Shown here: positions 1 through 6,689 of the stretch, one piece after another
Numbering within the stretch: the stretch's first letter is position 1
Layout: every line of letters starts with the position of its first letter
NCBI GenBank assembly: GCA_016929035.1
Contig: JAFGJP010000132.1
Span: 1 to 6,689 of the forward strand
DNA: 6,689 nt
Reading direction: 5' to 3'
DNA from: Candidatus Auribacterota bacterium
Lineage (GTDB): Bacteria; Auribacterota; JAFGBW01; JAFGJP01
The notes under the pieces: model-generated
What the model saw: only the letters and a program-made list of their open reading frames with translations
What the model was told of the DNA's origin: nothing
The model's database searches: none
Program-made: the position numbers and the translations under genes

Positions 1-699
1 GCTTTTCAGGTCTTCCCGCAGTTCGCCCAGCTCTTTTTGCATGAGGGAGAACTGTTCAAGAACATTCCTTGCGTTCTGGTCATGGAACGATCCTGTCAGG
101 CTTTTTTCATGGATAAAGAAAGTCACCGTGACTGTGTTTTTTTCTTCATTAAACGCTTTCTCAACCCGGCTCACCACCGCCTCGATGCCTTCTTCCCTGT
201 AGAGCTTTTCAATGTTGTTTTTATCTTTGGAGATGGCCTCTTCGTTAAGAAAGTTTTTTGAAAAGAAACCAGAAGGTCTCGTCTGAACGATGTCCCGGAG
301 CTTTCTGTCCGCTATTAAAAAATTCCCTTCAAACCTGACGTCTTCAATAATGACTCTGTACCCTTCGTCTATCCGAAAAGTTACCTTAACTTCTTGATTT
401 TCAGGCAATTCCTCAATCATATAATCACAGGCAGCAAAATAGAATCCGCGCTGTTTAAGAAGATCCTCTATCTCGTACGCTTTCTGGCGCACAATCGTCT
501 CGCTTGTCAAAGATCGATAATTCTTTATTCCAACCTGCCGGATGATCCAGCTGGGAGAAAATGACTCGGCTCCCCTGACGATAACCTCCGAAACATCCAG
601 AGGCCCAACGAATTCCGCTTGTATTGTATTATCATATAAGGTGAAACAAAAAAGCTGTATTATAACAAAAGTCACTCTTAATACAAGCGTTTTTTTCAT
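1..699 (-). CDS. Secreted POTRA-domain protein with coiled-coil segment, C-terminus beyond window
   Basis: The frame is open for 233 codons from ATG at 699 to the window edge with no stop, so only the N-terminal part is visible. Residues 1-28 look like a signal peptide: lysines at 2-3, a hydrophobic stretch at about 9-22, and a plausible signal peptidase I site after IQA (28). There is no lipobox around Cys18. Residues about 34-113 and 114-198 resemble two POTRA repeats as in BamA/TamA/Omp85 proteins: an opening VSEVIVRG strand, a helix LLKQRGFY, the closing strand FRIDEG, then VIIEDVRFEGN and a second helix KLYREEGIE closing with VTVTFFIHE. After this, residues 213-231 carry hydrophobic residues spaced 4-3-4-3-4 (V213, F217, M220, L224, L227, L231), a coiled-coil pattern not expected after a BamA POTRA repeat. 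The start overlaps the rpsS stop as ATGA; the only Shine-Dalgarno-like sequence is a weak GGATAAGAA, so translational coupling is likely. It occupies the usual place of rplV. A role in outer-membrane assembly or secretion is inferred; a BamA-like barrel downstream cannot be excluded. Confidence 0.85.
   Translation of the reverse strand, partial: MKKTLVLRVTFVIIQLFCFTLYDNTIQAEFVGPLDVSEVIVRGAESFSPSWIIRQVGIKNYRSLTSETIVRQKAYEIEDLLKQRGFYFAACDYMIEELPENQEVKVTFRIDEGYRVIIEDVRFEGNFLIADRKLRDIVQTRPSGFFSKNFLNEEAISKDKNNIEKLYREEGIEAVVSRVEKAFNEEKNTVTVTFFIHEKSLTGSFHDQNARNVLEQFSLMQKELGELREDLKS
696..699 (-). promoter_or_regulatory. ATGA stop/start overlap coupling rpsS to the POTRA gene
   Basis: The sense-strand bases 699 to 696 read ATGA: ATG starts the POTRA gene and TGA ends rpsS. 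The ribosome-binding sequence upstream is weak and lies inside the last rpsS codons. This arrangement usually means that ribosomes finishing the first gene reinitiate on the second. Coupling itself is inferred. Confidence 0.8.
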
Positions 700-983
700 T
701 TCTTATCCGTTTTTTGCGGTCCCTTATCAGCGCTGTGCTTTCTAAATGTTCTTGTCGGAGAAAATTCGCCCAATTTATGACCGACCATATTTTCTGTGAC
801 ATAAACAGGGATGAATTTCTTTCCGTTATGAACCGCAAAAGTGTGTCCAACAAACTCCGGAATAACTGTTGATCTCCGCGACCAGGTCTTGATGGCCTTT
901 TTTTCCCCGACCTGGTTCATCTTCTCAACCTTTTTGAGTAAATGACCATCAACAAAAGGACCTTTTTTTATAGATCTCGCCAT
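696..983 (-). CDS. rpsS: Ribosomal protein S19 (uS19)
   Basis: This is a complete 95-residue S19, about the usual bacterial length. S19 sits in the head of the small subunit, where with S13 it contacts the large subunit and the A-site region. Family hallmarks are all present: the N-terminal MARSIKKGPFVD, the block TWSRRSTVIPEFVGHTF, the segment HNGKKFIPVYVTENMVGHKLGEF split over the middle, and the ending FSPTRTFRKH. The start is ATG, preceded by AAGGAG five bases upstream; a second GGAG lies just after the rplB stop. The gap to rplB is 21 bases, as expected in an operon. The basic C-terminal tail (DKGPQKTDKK) is common in the family. The next gene is not rplV as in the standard S10 operon but a POTRA-domain protein overlapping by four bases. 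Confidence 0.98.
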   Translation of the reverse strand: MARSIKKGPFVDGHLLKKVEKMNQVGEKKAIKTWSRRSTVIPEFVGHTFAVHNGKKFIPVYVTENMVGHKLGEFSPTRTFRKHSADKGPQKTDKK

Positions 984-1004
984 AACTTCTCCTTAAGTGT
1001 CTCC

Positions 1005-1832
1005 TTACTTTTTGCTCCTGGGCTTGACAATATGGTCGGTCGGCTTGTTCTTTTTCCTGGTTTTATAACCTTTTGTCGGCTTGCCCCAGGGAGTACAGGG
1101 GTGCCTCCCTCCTGAAGACTTGCCTTCTCCTCCTCCAAGAGGATGATCAATGGGATTCATGGCAACGCCTCTGACCTTTGGACGCCTTCCCAGCCAGCGC
1201 GTACGTCCGGCTTTGCCCAGCTTGATCGATTCATGTTCAGAATTGCCGACTTTCCCTATGGTCGCCATGCAAAAGACCGACACTGTTCGTATTTCTCCGC
1301 TCGGCATACGGATGTGTGCCTTTTCACCTTCCTTGGCCATAAGCTGAGCCGATGACCCTGCGCTCCTCACCAGCTGTCCGCCTCGTCCTTTCTTCATTTC
1401 GATATTGTGGATATCTAATCCCAGAGGGATGTTCTTGATGGGCATCGTGTTTCCCGGGGTCACTTCAACATTTTCACCGGATAAGACCATTGAACCGACT
1501 TTGAGGTCTTCCGGACAAAGGATATACCTTTTTTCGCCGTCGGCATATTTCAGAAGAGCGATCCTGGCGGAACGGTTGGGGTCATACTCAATATGAGCAA
1601 CCTTGGCCGGAATATCATGCTTATCCCTTTTAAAATCAATAATCCTCAGTTTCCTCTTATGACCGCCGCCTCTCCTTCTCATCGTTACACGGCCAAGGGC
1701 GTTTCTTCCGCTTGTTCTTTTCTTGGAAACAACCAGGGACTTTTCAGGCCCGCTCTTCGATATCTGACTATAATCAGAGATACTCTTGAACCTCTGAGAC
1801 GGCGTCTTTGCTTTAAACGTCTTAACTGTCAT
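1005..1832 (-). CDS. rplB: Ribosomal protein L2 (uL2)
   Basis: This is a complete 275-residue L2, matching the family length of about 273-277. L2 is a primary 23S rRNA binder near the peptidyl-transferase centre and is needed for subunit joining. The N-terminal OB-like RNA-binding part includes RRRGGGHKRKLRIIDFKRD (about 52-70) and EYDPNRSARIALLKYADGEK (82-101); the SH3-like part includes GKGRGGQLVRSAG-type sequence (about 147-159) and the C-terminal block AMNPIDHPLGGGEG (224-237). His230, equivalent to the functionally important E. coli His229, is kept, but the second histidine of the usual DHPHGGGEG is Leu232. The C-terminal tail is lysine-rich (KTRKKNKP). ATG at 1832 is preceded by AAGGAG with six bases of spacing. 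The 66-base gap to rplW is somewhat long for this operon but shows no clear promoter or terminator. Confidence 0.98.
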   Translation of the reverse strand: MTVKTFKAKTPSQRFKSISDYSQISKSGPEKSLVVSKKRTSGRNALGRVTMRRRGGGHKRKLRIIDFKRDKHDIPAKVAHIEYDPNRSARIALLKYADGEKRYILCPEDLKVGSMVLSGENVEVTPGNTMPIKNIPLGLDIHNIEMKKGRGGQLVRSAGSSAQLMAKEGEKAHIRMPSGEIRTVSVFCMATIGKVGNSEHESIKLGKAGRTRWLGRRPKVRGVAMNPIDHPLGGGEGKSSGGRHPCTPWGKPTKGYKTRKKNKPTDHIVKPRSKK

Positions 1833-1898
1833 CTTTTTCTCCTTACAATCTCCTTCGCGATAAAATCCGCTTTCACCCGGGCAATCCCCGCGTTTTCC

Positions 1899-2183
1899 TT
1901 ACGCAAAATCTATTTTCTGTCCCTTCTTCAGAGTGACAACGGCTTTTTTCCATGACGGGGTCATTCCTTCAGCTCTTCTCACGCGCTTTCTTTTGCCCCG
2001 GTAGTTCATCGTATTGACGCTCGTCACATTGACATTGAAGATCTTTTCAACGGCACGCCTAATCTGAATCTTGTTCGCTTTCTTTTCCACGCAAAAAACA
2101 TACTTGCCCTGCTTTTCAGAAAGGGCCGTTGATTTTTCCGATATAACCGGGTTCATGATGATATCATACATGTTTTTCTTCAT
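1899..2183 (-). CDS. rplW: Ribosomal protein L23 (uL23)
   Basis: This is a complete 94-residue L23, the usual length. L23 binds 23S rRNA domain III at the exit-tunnel mouth and forms the docking site for trigger factor and SRP. Visible family features are PVISEKS (12-18), the KYVFCVEKKANKIQIRRAVE stretch (27-46) leading to IFNVNVTSVNT, the basic loop RGKRKRVRR (62-70) that reaches into rRNA, and the ending WKKAVVTLKKGQKI. The start ATG is four bases after the rplD stop, and the Shine-Dalgarno-like AGAGGA lies in the last rplD codons, so the two are probably translationally coupled. An internal Met5 is an alternative start, but Met1 fits the spacing better. Confidence 0.97.
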   Translation of the reverse strand: MKKNMYDIIMNPVISEKSTALSEKQGKYVFCVEKKANKIQIRRAVEKIFNVNVTSVNTMNYRGKRKRVRRAEGMTPSWKKAVVTLKKGQKIDFA

Positions 2184-2187
2184 GACT

Positions 2188-2865
2188 TTATCCTCTGACT
2201 TTTTCCTTGCTCTTCGATTTCTTACTGACCGCGCGCTCGCATCTTTTCACGGCATCTGAAAAGGCATCCCGGGTCAGAATAACGCTGTCAAAACGAAGCA
2301 GATCGTAAACATTGAGGTCCCTGTATCGCATAACTTCTGTTCTGGGAATGTTCCTGGCGGAGAGATGAAATGATCTATTGTCTTTGTCAACGACAAAAAG
2401 AGAACTTTTCAGCTTCATGGCGCTGAGAAAACGGGAAATCGCTTTTGCTTTGACATCTTCTCTTTCTCCGGAATCAATAACTTTAAACTTGTTTTTCACA
2501 AACTTCAAAATGAGGCCCAGCGCAAGGGCCTTGTCTCTCACCTTTTTGCCGATCTTCTTTTTCACAACACGGTGCCTGGGTGGAAAAGCAACCCCTCCAC
2601 CGACGCGCACAGGTGAAGATGACATGCCGGCACGAGCTCTCCCCGTGCCTTTCTGCCTGTAAAGCTTCTGGGTTGAATGACTGACCTCACTGCGGGTTTT
2701 CGCATGTCCCATACGCTTCTTTCTGTTCGCCTCATACAGAATGGCCACATCGCTCAAAAACTGTCTGACAGCGCCTTCATCGATCTGAAAGACAGGTATG
2801 TCAACAGAATCCACTTCCTTACCGTCCATGTTGAAAACGTTTACTTTTGTCAGTTCCTTCACCAT
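2188..2865 (-). CDS. rplD: Ribosomal protein L4 (uL4)
   Basis: This is a complete 225-residue L4, somewhat longer than the E. coli protein (201). L4 binds 23S rRNA domain I, and its extended loop lines the exit tunnel; in E. coli it also represses its own operon. The loop is recognised at about residues 56-93: AKTRSEVSHSTQKLYRQKGT, GRARAG, then SPVRVGGGVAF. The aromatic residue usually seen as Trp before RQKGTGRAR is Tyr69 here, and the usual GPKPR reads PPRHR. The C-terminal globular part contains SLFVVDKDN and RNIPRTEVMRYRDLNVYDLL. The extra length is mostly a lysine/arginine-rich tail (about 207-225). ATG at 2865 follows AAGGAAAG. Upstream lies a spacer instead of rplC, the usual neighbour, so expression depends on readthrough from rpsJ or on an unrecognised promoter. 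Confidence 0.96.
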   Translation of the reverse strand: MVKELTKVNVFNMDGKEVDSVDIPVFQIDEGAVRQFLSDVAILYEANRKKRMGHAKTRSEVSHSTQKLYRQKGTGRARAGMSSSPVRVGGGVAFPPRHRVVKKKIGKKVRDKALALGLILKFVKNKFKVIDSGEREDVKAKAISRFLSAMKLKSSLFVVDKDNRSFHLSARNIPRTEVMRYRDLNVYDLLRFDSVILTRDAFSDAVKRCERAVSKKSKSKEKVRG

Positions 2866-3032
2866 CTTGAATCTTTCCTTTCAAAATAATTCAATCACTG
2901 GTCACTATCTCTTTAAAATTCTTACATCTTCATCTCAAACTTCGTAGAAATAATGAAGGTGGAAACCCGCTTATCCGGAAGCTTCATCACCAACAGCTTC
3001 ATCATGAAAAATTCACATTTTCACTCTGAACT
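2866..3032 (-). other. Gene-free spacer at the position normally held by rplC
   Basis: These 167 bases separate rpsJ from rplD. They contain stops in every sense frame and nothing resembling L3. On the sense strand TGATGAAGCT occurs twice (3004-2995 and 2989-2980), giving a 15-base period with 12 of 15 matches. A weak stem can form between 2989-2982 (TGATGAAG) and 2958-2951 (CTTCATTA, one G-U pair), but the 23-base loop and absence of a following T run argue against a terminator. A poor promoter-like pair (TTGAGA at 2938-2933, TAAAGA at 2915-2910, 17 bases apart) is too weak to call. Confidence 0.85.
2980..3004 (-). repeat. Two tandem copies of a 15-base unit
   Basis: The two units begin TGATGAAGCT and end GG, differing only in the three bases GTT versus TCC between them. 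They lie in the spacer between rpsJ and rplD. A related GATGAAG also appears further along at 2934-2928. Whether they belong to a dispersed genomic repeat cannot be told from one copy. Confidence 0.6.
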
Positions 3033-3338
3033 TCAAATTTTTATCTTAATGTCCACGCCTGCCGGGAGATTCAGCTTCTTCAGCTCATCAATCGTCCTGG
3101 CTGTCGGCTCAACAATATCAAGAAGTCTCTTGTGAGTACGAATCTCAAACTGCTCTCGAGACTTTTTGTCGATGTGAGGCGACCGGTTCACAGTATGCCG
3201 TTCTATTTCCGTGGGAAGAGGGATCGGCCCATTGATTCTTGCACCGGTTCTCTTTGCTGTCTCCACGATCTCTTCAGCAGACTGATCAAGAACCCTGTGA
3301 TCGTAAGCTCTTAATCGAATTCGAATTCTCTGACTCAA
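3033..3338 (-). CDS. rpsJ: Ribosomal protein S10 (uS10), TTG start
   Basis: This is a complete 101-residue S10, close to the usual 102-105. S10 lies in the small-subunit head and, with NusB, also takes part in transcription antitermination in E. coli. Family features are RIRIRLRAYDHRVLDQSAEE (about 4-23), IVETAKRTGARINGPIPLPT (about 24-43), RSPHIDKKSREQFEIRTHKR (52-71) and LLDIVEPTARTIDELKKLNL (72-91). The start codon is TTG, not ATG: it follows AAGGAGG with a seven-base gap, gives an N-terminus MSQRIRIRL that aligns with the family, and no ATG lies nearby. The gene begins 20 bases after the tuf stop, consistent with cotranscription. The downstream neighbour rplC is missing. Confidence 0.97.
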   Translation of the reverse strand: MSQRIRIRLRAYDHRVLDQSAEEIVETAKRTGARINGPIPLPTEIERHTVNRSPHIDKKSREQFEIRTHKRLLDIVEPTARTIDELKKLNLPAGVDIKIKI

Positions 3339-3345
3339 AACAGTT

Positions 3346-3352
3346 CCTCCTT
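3346..3352 (-). promoter_or_regulatory. Ribosome-binding site deciding the rpsJ TTG start
   Basis: AAGGAGG on the sense strand lies seven bases before TTG at 3338. Its strength and spacing support the TTG as the true start. Confidence 0.8.
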
Positions 3353-3358
3353 CAGCTC

Positions 3359-4567
<1,209 letters not shown>

Positions 4568-4573
4568 CCTCTT

Positions 4574-4581
4574 ACCTCCTT
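4574..4581 (-). promoter_or_regulatory. Strong ribosome-binding site of tuf
   Basis: AAGGAGGT on the sense strand, with GGAGG ending seven bases before the ATG at 4567. It is among the best matches to the 16S anti-Shine-Dalgarno in the window, as expected for a very highly expressed gene. Confidence 0.85.
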
Positions 4582-4638
4582 AATCGTAACTCTCTTTTCT
4601 GTTTTTATGATTGAATTGCTCTCTACAACGAAGCGCAT

Positions 4639-4667
4639 ATTATAATACAGTTATCTCTTCCAATCAA
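4639..4667 (-). promoter_or_regulatory. Sigma70-like promoter for tuf
   Basis: On the sense strand TTGATT (4667-4662) and a perfect TATAAT (4644-4639) are separated by exactly 17 bases. The -35 lies within the last codons of fusA and the -10 just after its stop. Transcription would start near 4632, giving a leader of about 65 bases before tuf. This would let tuf and the genes after it be transcribed independently of fusA. The call rests on sequence match only. Confidence 0.7.
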
Positions 4668-6689
4668 GTATTTGTTCTTCGATATTTTTTGGAACAATAT
4701 CAAAAAATGATGGCTCCATCGTGTAGCTTGCTCTTCCTTTTGTCAGAGACCTTATATCGGTTGCATAGCCGAAAACTTCAGCCAGTGGAACCTCGGCGTC
4801 AATGACCCTTGTTTTTTCTTTTGCGTCAATATGCTTGACCTTTCCCCGTCGGGCATTGATATCCCCGATGACGTCCCCCATGTATTCTTCAGGAGTCATG
4901 ATCTGCATCTTCATGATGGGCTCCAGCAAAACAGGCTGGCAGCTTTCGACAACAGACTTGAACGCTATGCTGGCAGCCATCCGGAAAGCATTTTCGTTCG
5001 AGTCGACATCGTGATAGCTTCCTCCGACAAGGCGTATCTTACAATCTGTCACCCGATAGGCGCCAAGAGGTCCGATAGAAGCCGACTCTCGAACAGCCTC
5101 CTCGATAAAGGGAAAATATATATGCGGTATCACATTGTCATTTTTTATTTCACTGACAAACACAATCCCTTTCCCTCTCTCGACGGGCTCAGCCTGAAAA
5201 ATGACATGCCCGTACTGGCCGCGCCCTCCGATCTCTTTCTCAAACCGTCCTTCAGACCGCCCGCTGGCCGTAATCGTTTCCCTGTAAGCCACGTAAGGCT
5301 TCCCAACGCGAACCTGCAGGTTGAACTCTCTCAAAAGACGATCGCGAATAATTTCAAGGTGAAGTTCGCCCATGCCTGAGATCAACTTTTGTCCGGTGTT
5401 CTTGTTAATGCTGATTTTTATCGTCGGGTCTTCCTCTTCTATGCCTTTGAGCACAGAATCCATCTTGTCTTTATCCACATTGCTTTTCGGCTCTATCGAC
5501 ATGGATATGACCGGTTCCGGAAAATGCATGCTTTCAAAGATCACTCTTCGGTTCAGGCTGCAAAGAGTATCGCCTGTCGCCACTTCTTTAAGCCCGACCG
5601 TCGCTACAATATCTCCAACTTCAACGGCATCTATGTCTTCCCGGTTGTCAGCATGGACTCTTAAAAGGCGTCCCACTCTTTCAACCGTATTTTTCGTCGC
5701 GTTCCGTATTTTATCTCCCTTTTTCAGCCTGCCGGAGTAAACGCGGAAATACGTCAGCTTCCCCGAATAAGAATCTCCCGCCACTTTAAAGGCAAGGGCA
5801 GAAAAAAATTCTTCTCGGGATGTTTTCATGACGACTTCTTTCCCGTCCTTTGGATTAATTCCTTTTGCCGGAGGAACATCAAGAGGAGCAGGAAGATAGT
5901 CGACAATCGCGTCAAGCAGTGGCTGAATGCCCTTGTTCTTCAGTGCTGATGCACAAATCACGGGATAAATATCTCCCCTGACAACCATCCTTCTAATGGC
6001 CGCCTTGATATCCTGCAACTTGTAATTCTCAGCCAAAAACTTTTCCAGAAACTCTTCGTCGCTCTCAGCTAAAGCTTCCAGCATTGCGTGATGATGAAAC
6101 TCAGCCGCTTCATGCATCTTTTCAGGGATATCTTTTTCCGAAACTGTCATGCCCTGGTCATCTTCCGAAAAGGTCACGTATTTCATCTTCACAAGATCGA
6201 TGATCCCTGAAAAATGGCTTTCGCTTCCAACGGGCAGCTGTATGGGGACAACATGCGCCGCTAACTTATCCTTCATGCTTTGAACCGCCTTCTCAAAATC
6301 AGCACCTATGCGGTCCATTTTGTTGACCAGGACCAGCCTAGGAATATGATAGCGGTCTGCCTGGTGCCAGACTGTCTCGCTCTGAGGCTCAACGCCCGCA
6401 ACAGCGCAAATAACAGCCACCATTCCATCCAATACTCTCAAAGATCGTTCAACTTCAATCGTGAAATCAACATGTCCGGGTGTATCAATCAGGTTGATTT
6501 TGCAGTCTTTCCAGTAAATCGTCGTCGCGGCTGAAGTGATTGTGATTCCACGTTCCTGCTCCTGGACCATCCAGTCCATTGTCGCCGTGCCGTCATGCAC
6601 TTCGCCGATCCGATGAATTTTATTCGTATAATAAAGAATCCTTTCTGTCGTTGTCGTCTTTCCAGCATCAATGTGGGCGGCAATGCCCA
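4651..6689 (-). CDS. fusA: Elongation factor G, N-terminus cut by window edge
   Basis: The visible part is 678 residues; comparison with the family suggests only about 13-16 N-terminal residues are missing beyond the window edge. EF-G is the GTPase that drives translocation and, with RRF, ribosome recycling. In visible numbering, G1 is AHIDAGKTTTT (4-14), G2 is RGITITSAATT (46-56), G3 is DTPGH (68-72), G4 is NKMD (122-125), and G5 is CASALKN. Domain III holds GMGELHLEII, and domain IV has GGRGQYGHV and the tip loop GSYHDVDSNENAF. The C-terminal domain V contains EPIMKMQIMTPEEYMGDVIG and AEVFGYATDIRSLTKGRASY, ending DWKR at 4651. The helix region of domain IV (FPFIEEAVRESASIGPLGAY) departs from the common IPAVxKGI pattern. 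The GTG at 6600 is internal (Val30), not the start. The downstream gene tuf follows after 83 bases, the usual str-operon order. Confidence 0.97.
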   Translation of the reverse strand, partial: GIAAHIDAGKTTTTERILYYTNKIHRIGEVHDGTATMDWMVQEQERGITITSAATTIYWKDCKINLIDTPGHVDFTIEVERSLRVLDGMVAVICAVAGVEPQSETVWHQADRYHIPRLVLVNKMDRIGADFEKAVQSMKDKLAAHVVPIQLPVGSESHFSGIIDLVKMKYVTFSEDDQGMTVSEKDIPEKMHEAAEFHHHAMLEALAESDEEFLEKFLAENYKLQDIKAAIRRMVVRGDIYPVICASALKNKGIQPLLDAIVDYLPAPLDVPPAKGINPKDGKEVVMKTSREEFFSALAFKVAGDSYSGKLTYFRVYSGRLKKGDKIRNATKNTVERVGRLLRVHADNREDIDAVEVGDIVATVGLKEVATGDTLCSLNRRVIFESMHFPEPVISMSIEPKSNVDKDKMDSVLKGIEEEDPTIKISINKNTGQKLISGMGELHLEIIRDRLLREFNLQVRVGKPYVAYRETITASGRSEGRFEKEIGGRGQYGHVIFQAEPVERGKGIVFVSEIKNDNVIPHIYFPFIEEAVRESASIGPLGAYRVTDCKIRLVGGSYHDVDSNENAFRMAASIAFKSVVESCQPVLLEPIMKMQIMTPEEYMGDVIGDINARRGKVKHIDAKEKTRVIDAEVPLAEVFGYATDIRSLTKGRASYTMEPSFFDIVPKNIEEQILDWKR

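Noticed and set aside
37..745. Small plus-strand frames in the first 750 bases
   Set aside because: They are shadows of the minus-strand POTRA gene and rpsS and lack ribosome-binding sites and recognisable motifs.
1833..1898. Possible regulatory element in the rplW-rplB gap
   Set aside because: Only short GC-rich pairings of three to four bases were found, and nothing beyond the rplB ribosome-binding site could be supported.
2910..2938. Promoter for rplD (TTGAGA / TAAAGA, 17-base spacing)
   Set aside because: The -10 matches only three of six consensus bases, so it is not distinguishable from chance.
2951..2989. Stem-loop as a rho-independent terminator between rpsJ and rplD
   Set aside because: The stem is AT-rich with a 23-base loop, and no T run follows.
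2922..3005. A 27-residue frame in the spacer (begins MMKLLVMKL)
   Set aside because: It has no ribosome-binding site, no similarity to L3, and is built largely from the local direct repeats.
6489..6683. Minus-strand frame overlapping the start of visible fusA
   Set aside because: It is a different reading frame over clear EF-G codons for the G1 and G2 motifs, so it is a shadow.

Overview
All genes in this window read on the minus strand, so transcription runs from high to low coordinates. In that direction the layout is: fusA (EF-G, N-terminus cut by the window edge), a sigma70-like promoter, tuf (EF-Tu), rpsJ (S10), a 167-base spacer with no gene, rplD (L4), rplW (L23), rplB (L2), rpsS (S19), and a secreted POTRA-domain protein whose reading frame overlaps the rpsS stop by ATGA and runs off the window. 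This is a bacterial str/S10 ribosomal-protein and elongation-factor region.

Two departures from the usual S10 order stand out. First, rplC (L3), normally between rpsJ and rplD, is absent; its place holds a short AT-rich spacer with direct repeats and stop codons in all frames. Second, rplV (L22), normally right after rpsS, is replaced by a gene for an exported protein with a signal peptide, two POTRA-like repeats and the start of a heptad-patterned helix. The ATGA stop/start overlap suggests this envelope gene is translated with S19, so the junction is probably real rather than an assembly artefact.

The organism is a diderm (outer-membrane) bacterium, because POTRA domains belong to outer-membrane assembly and secretion machinery. 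From memory of family sequences, the EF-Tu switch I region (no RGITI, instead a longer segment ending KILTI) and the L2 motif DHPLGGGEG recall planctomycete/PVC-type or related uncultivated lineages such as Omnitrophota. That placement is a low-confidence inference.

The tuf gene differs sharply from its neighbours in base and codon use. Four 60-base blocks counted by hand are 55-65% GC, against 42% and 47% for two rplB blocks, and 28 of tuf codons 2-31 end in G or C against 16 of 30 in rplB. It also has its own promoter, with the -35 inside the end of fusA. Together these suggest either strong expression-driven codon selection confined to tuf, or a separate history such as gene conversion or transfer.

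Functionally, EF-Tu and EF-G drive elongation, while S10, L4, L23, L2 and S19 are early ribosome-assembly components. The POTRA protein is the only gene outside translation. No RNA genes, insertion sequences, CRISPR arrays or convincing terminators were seen.
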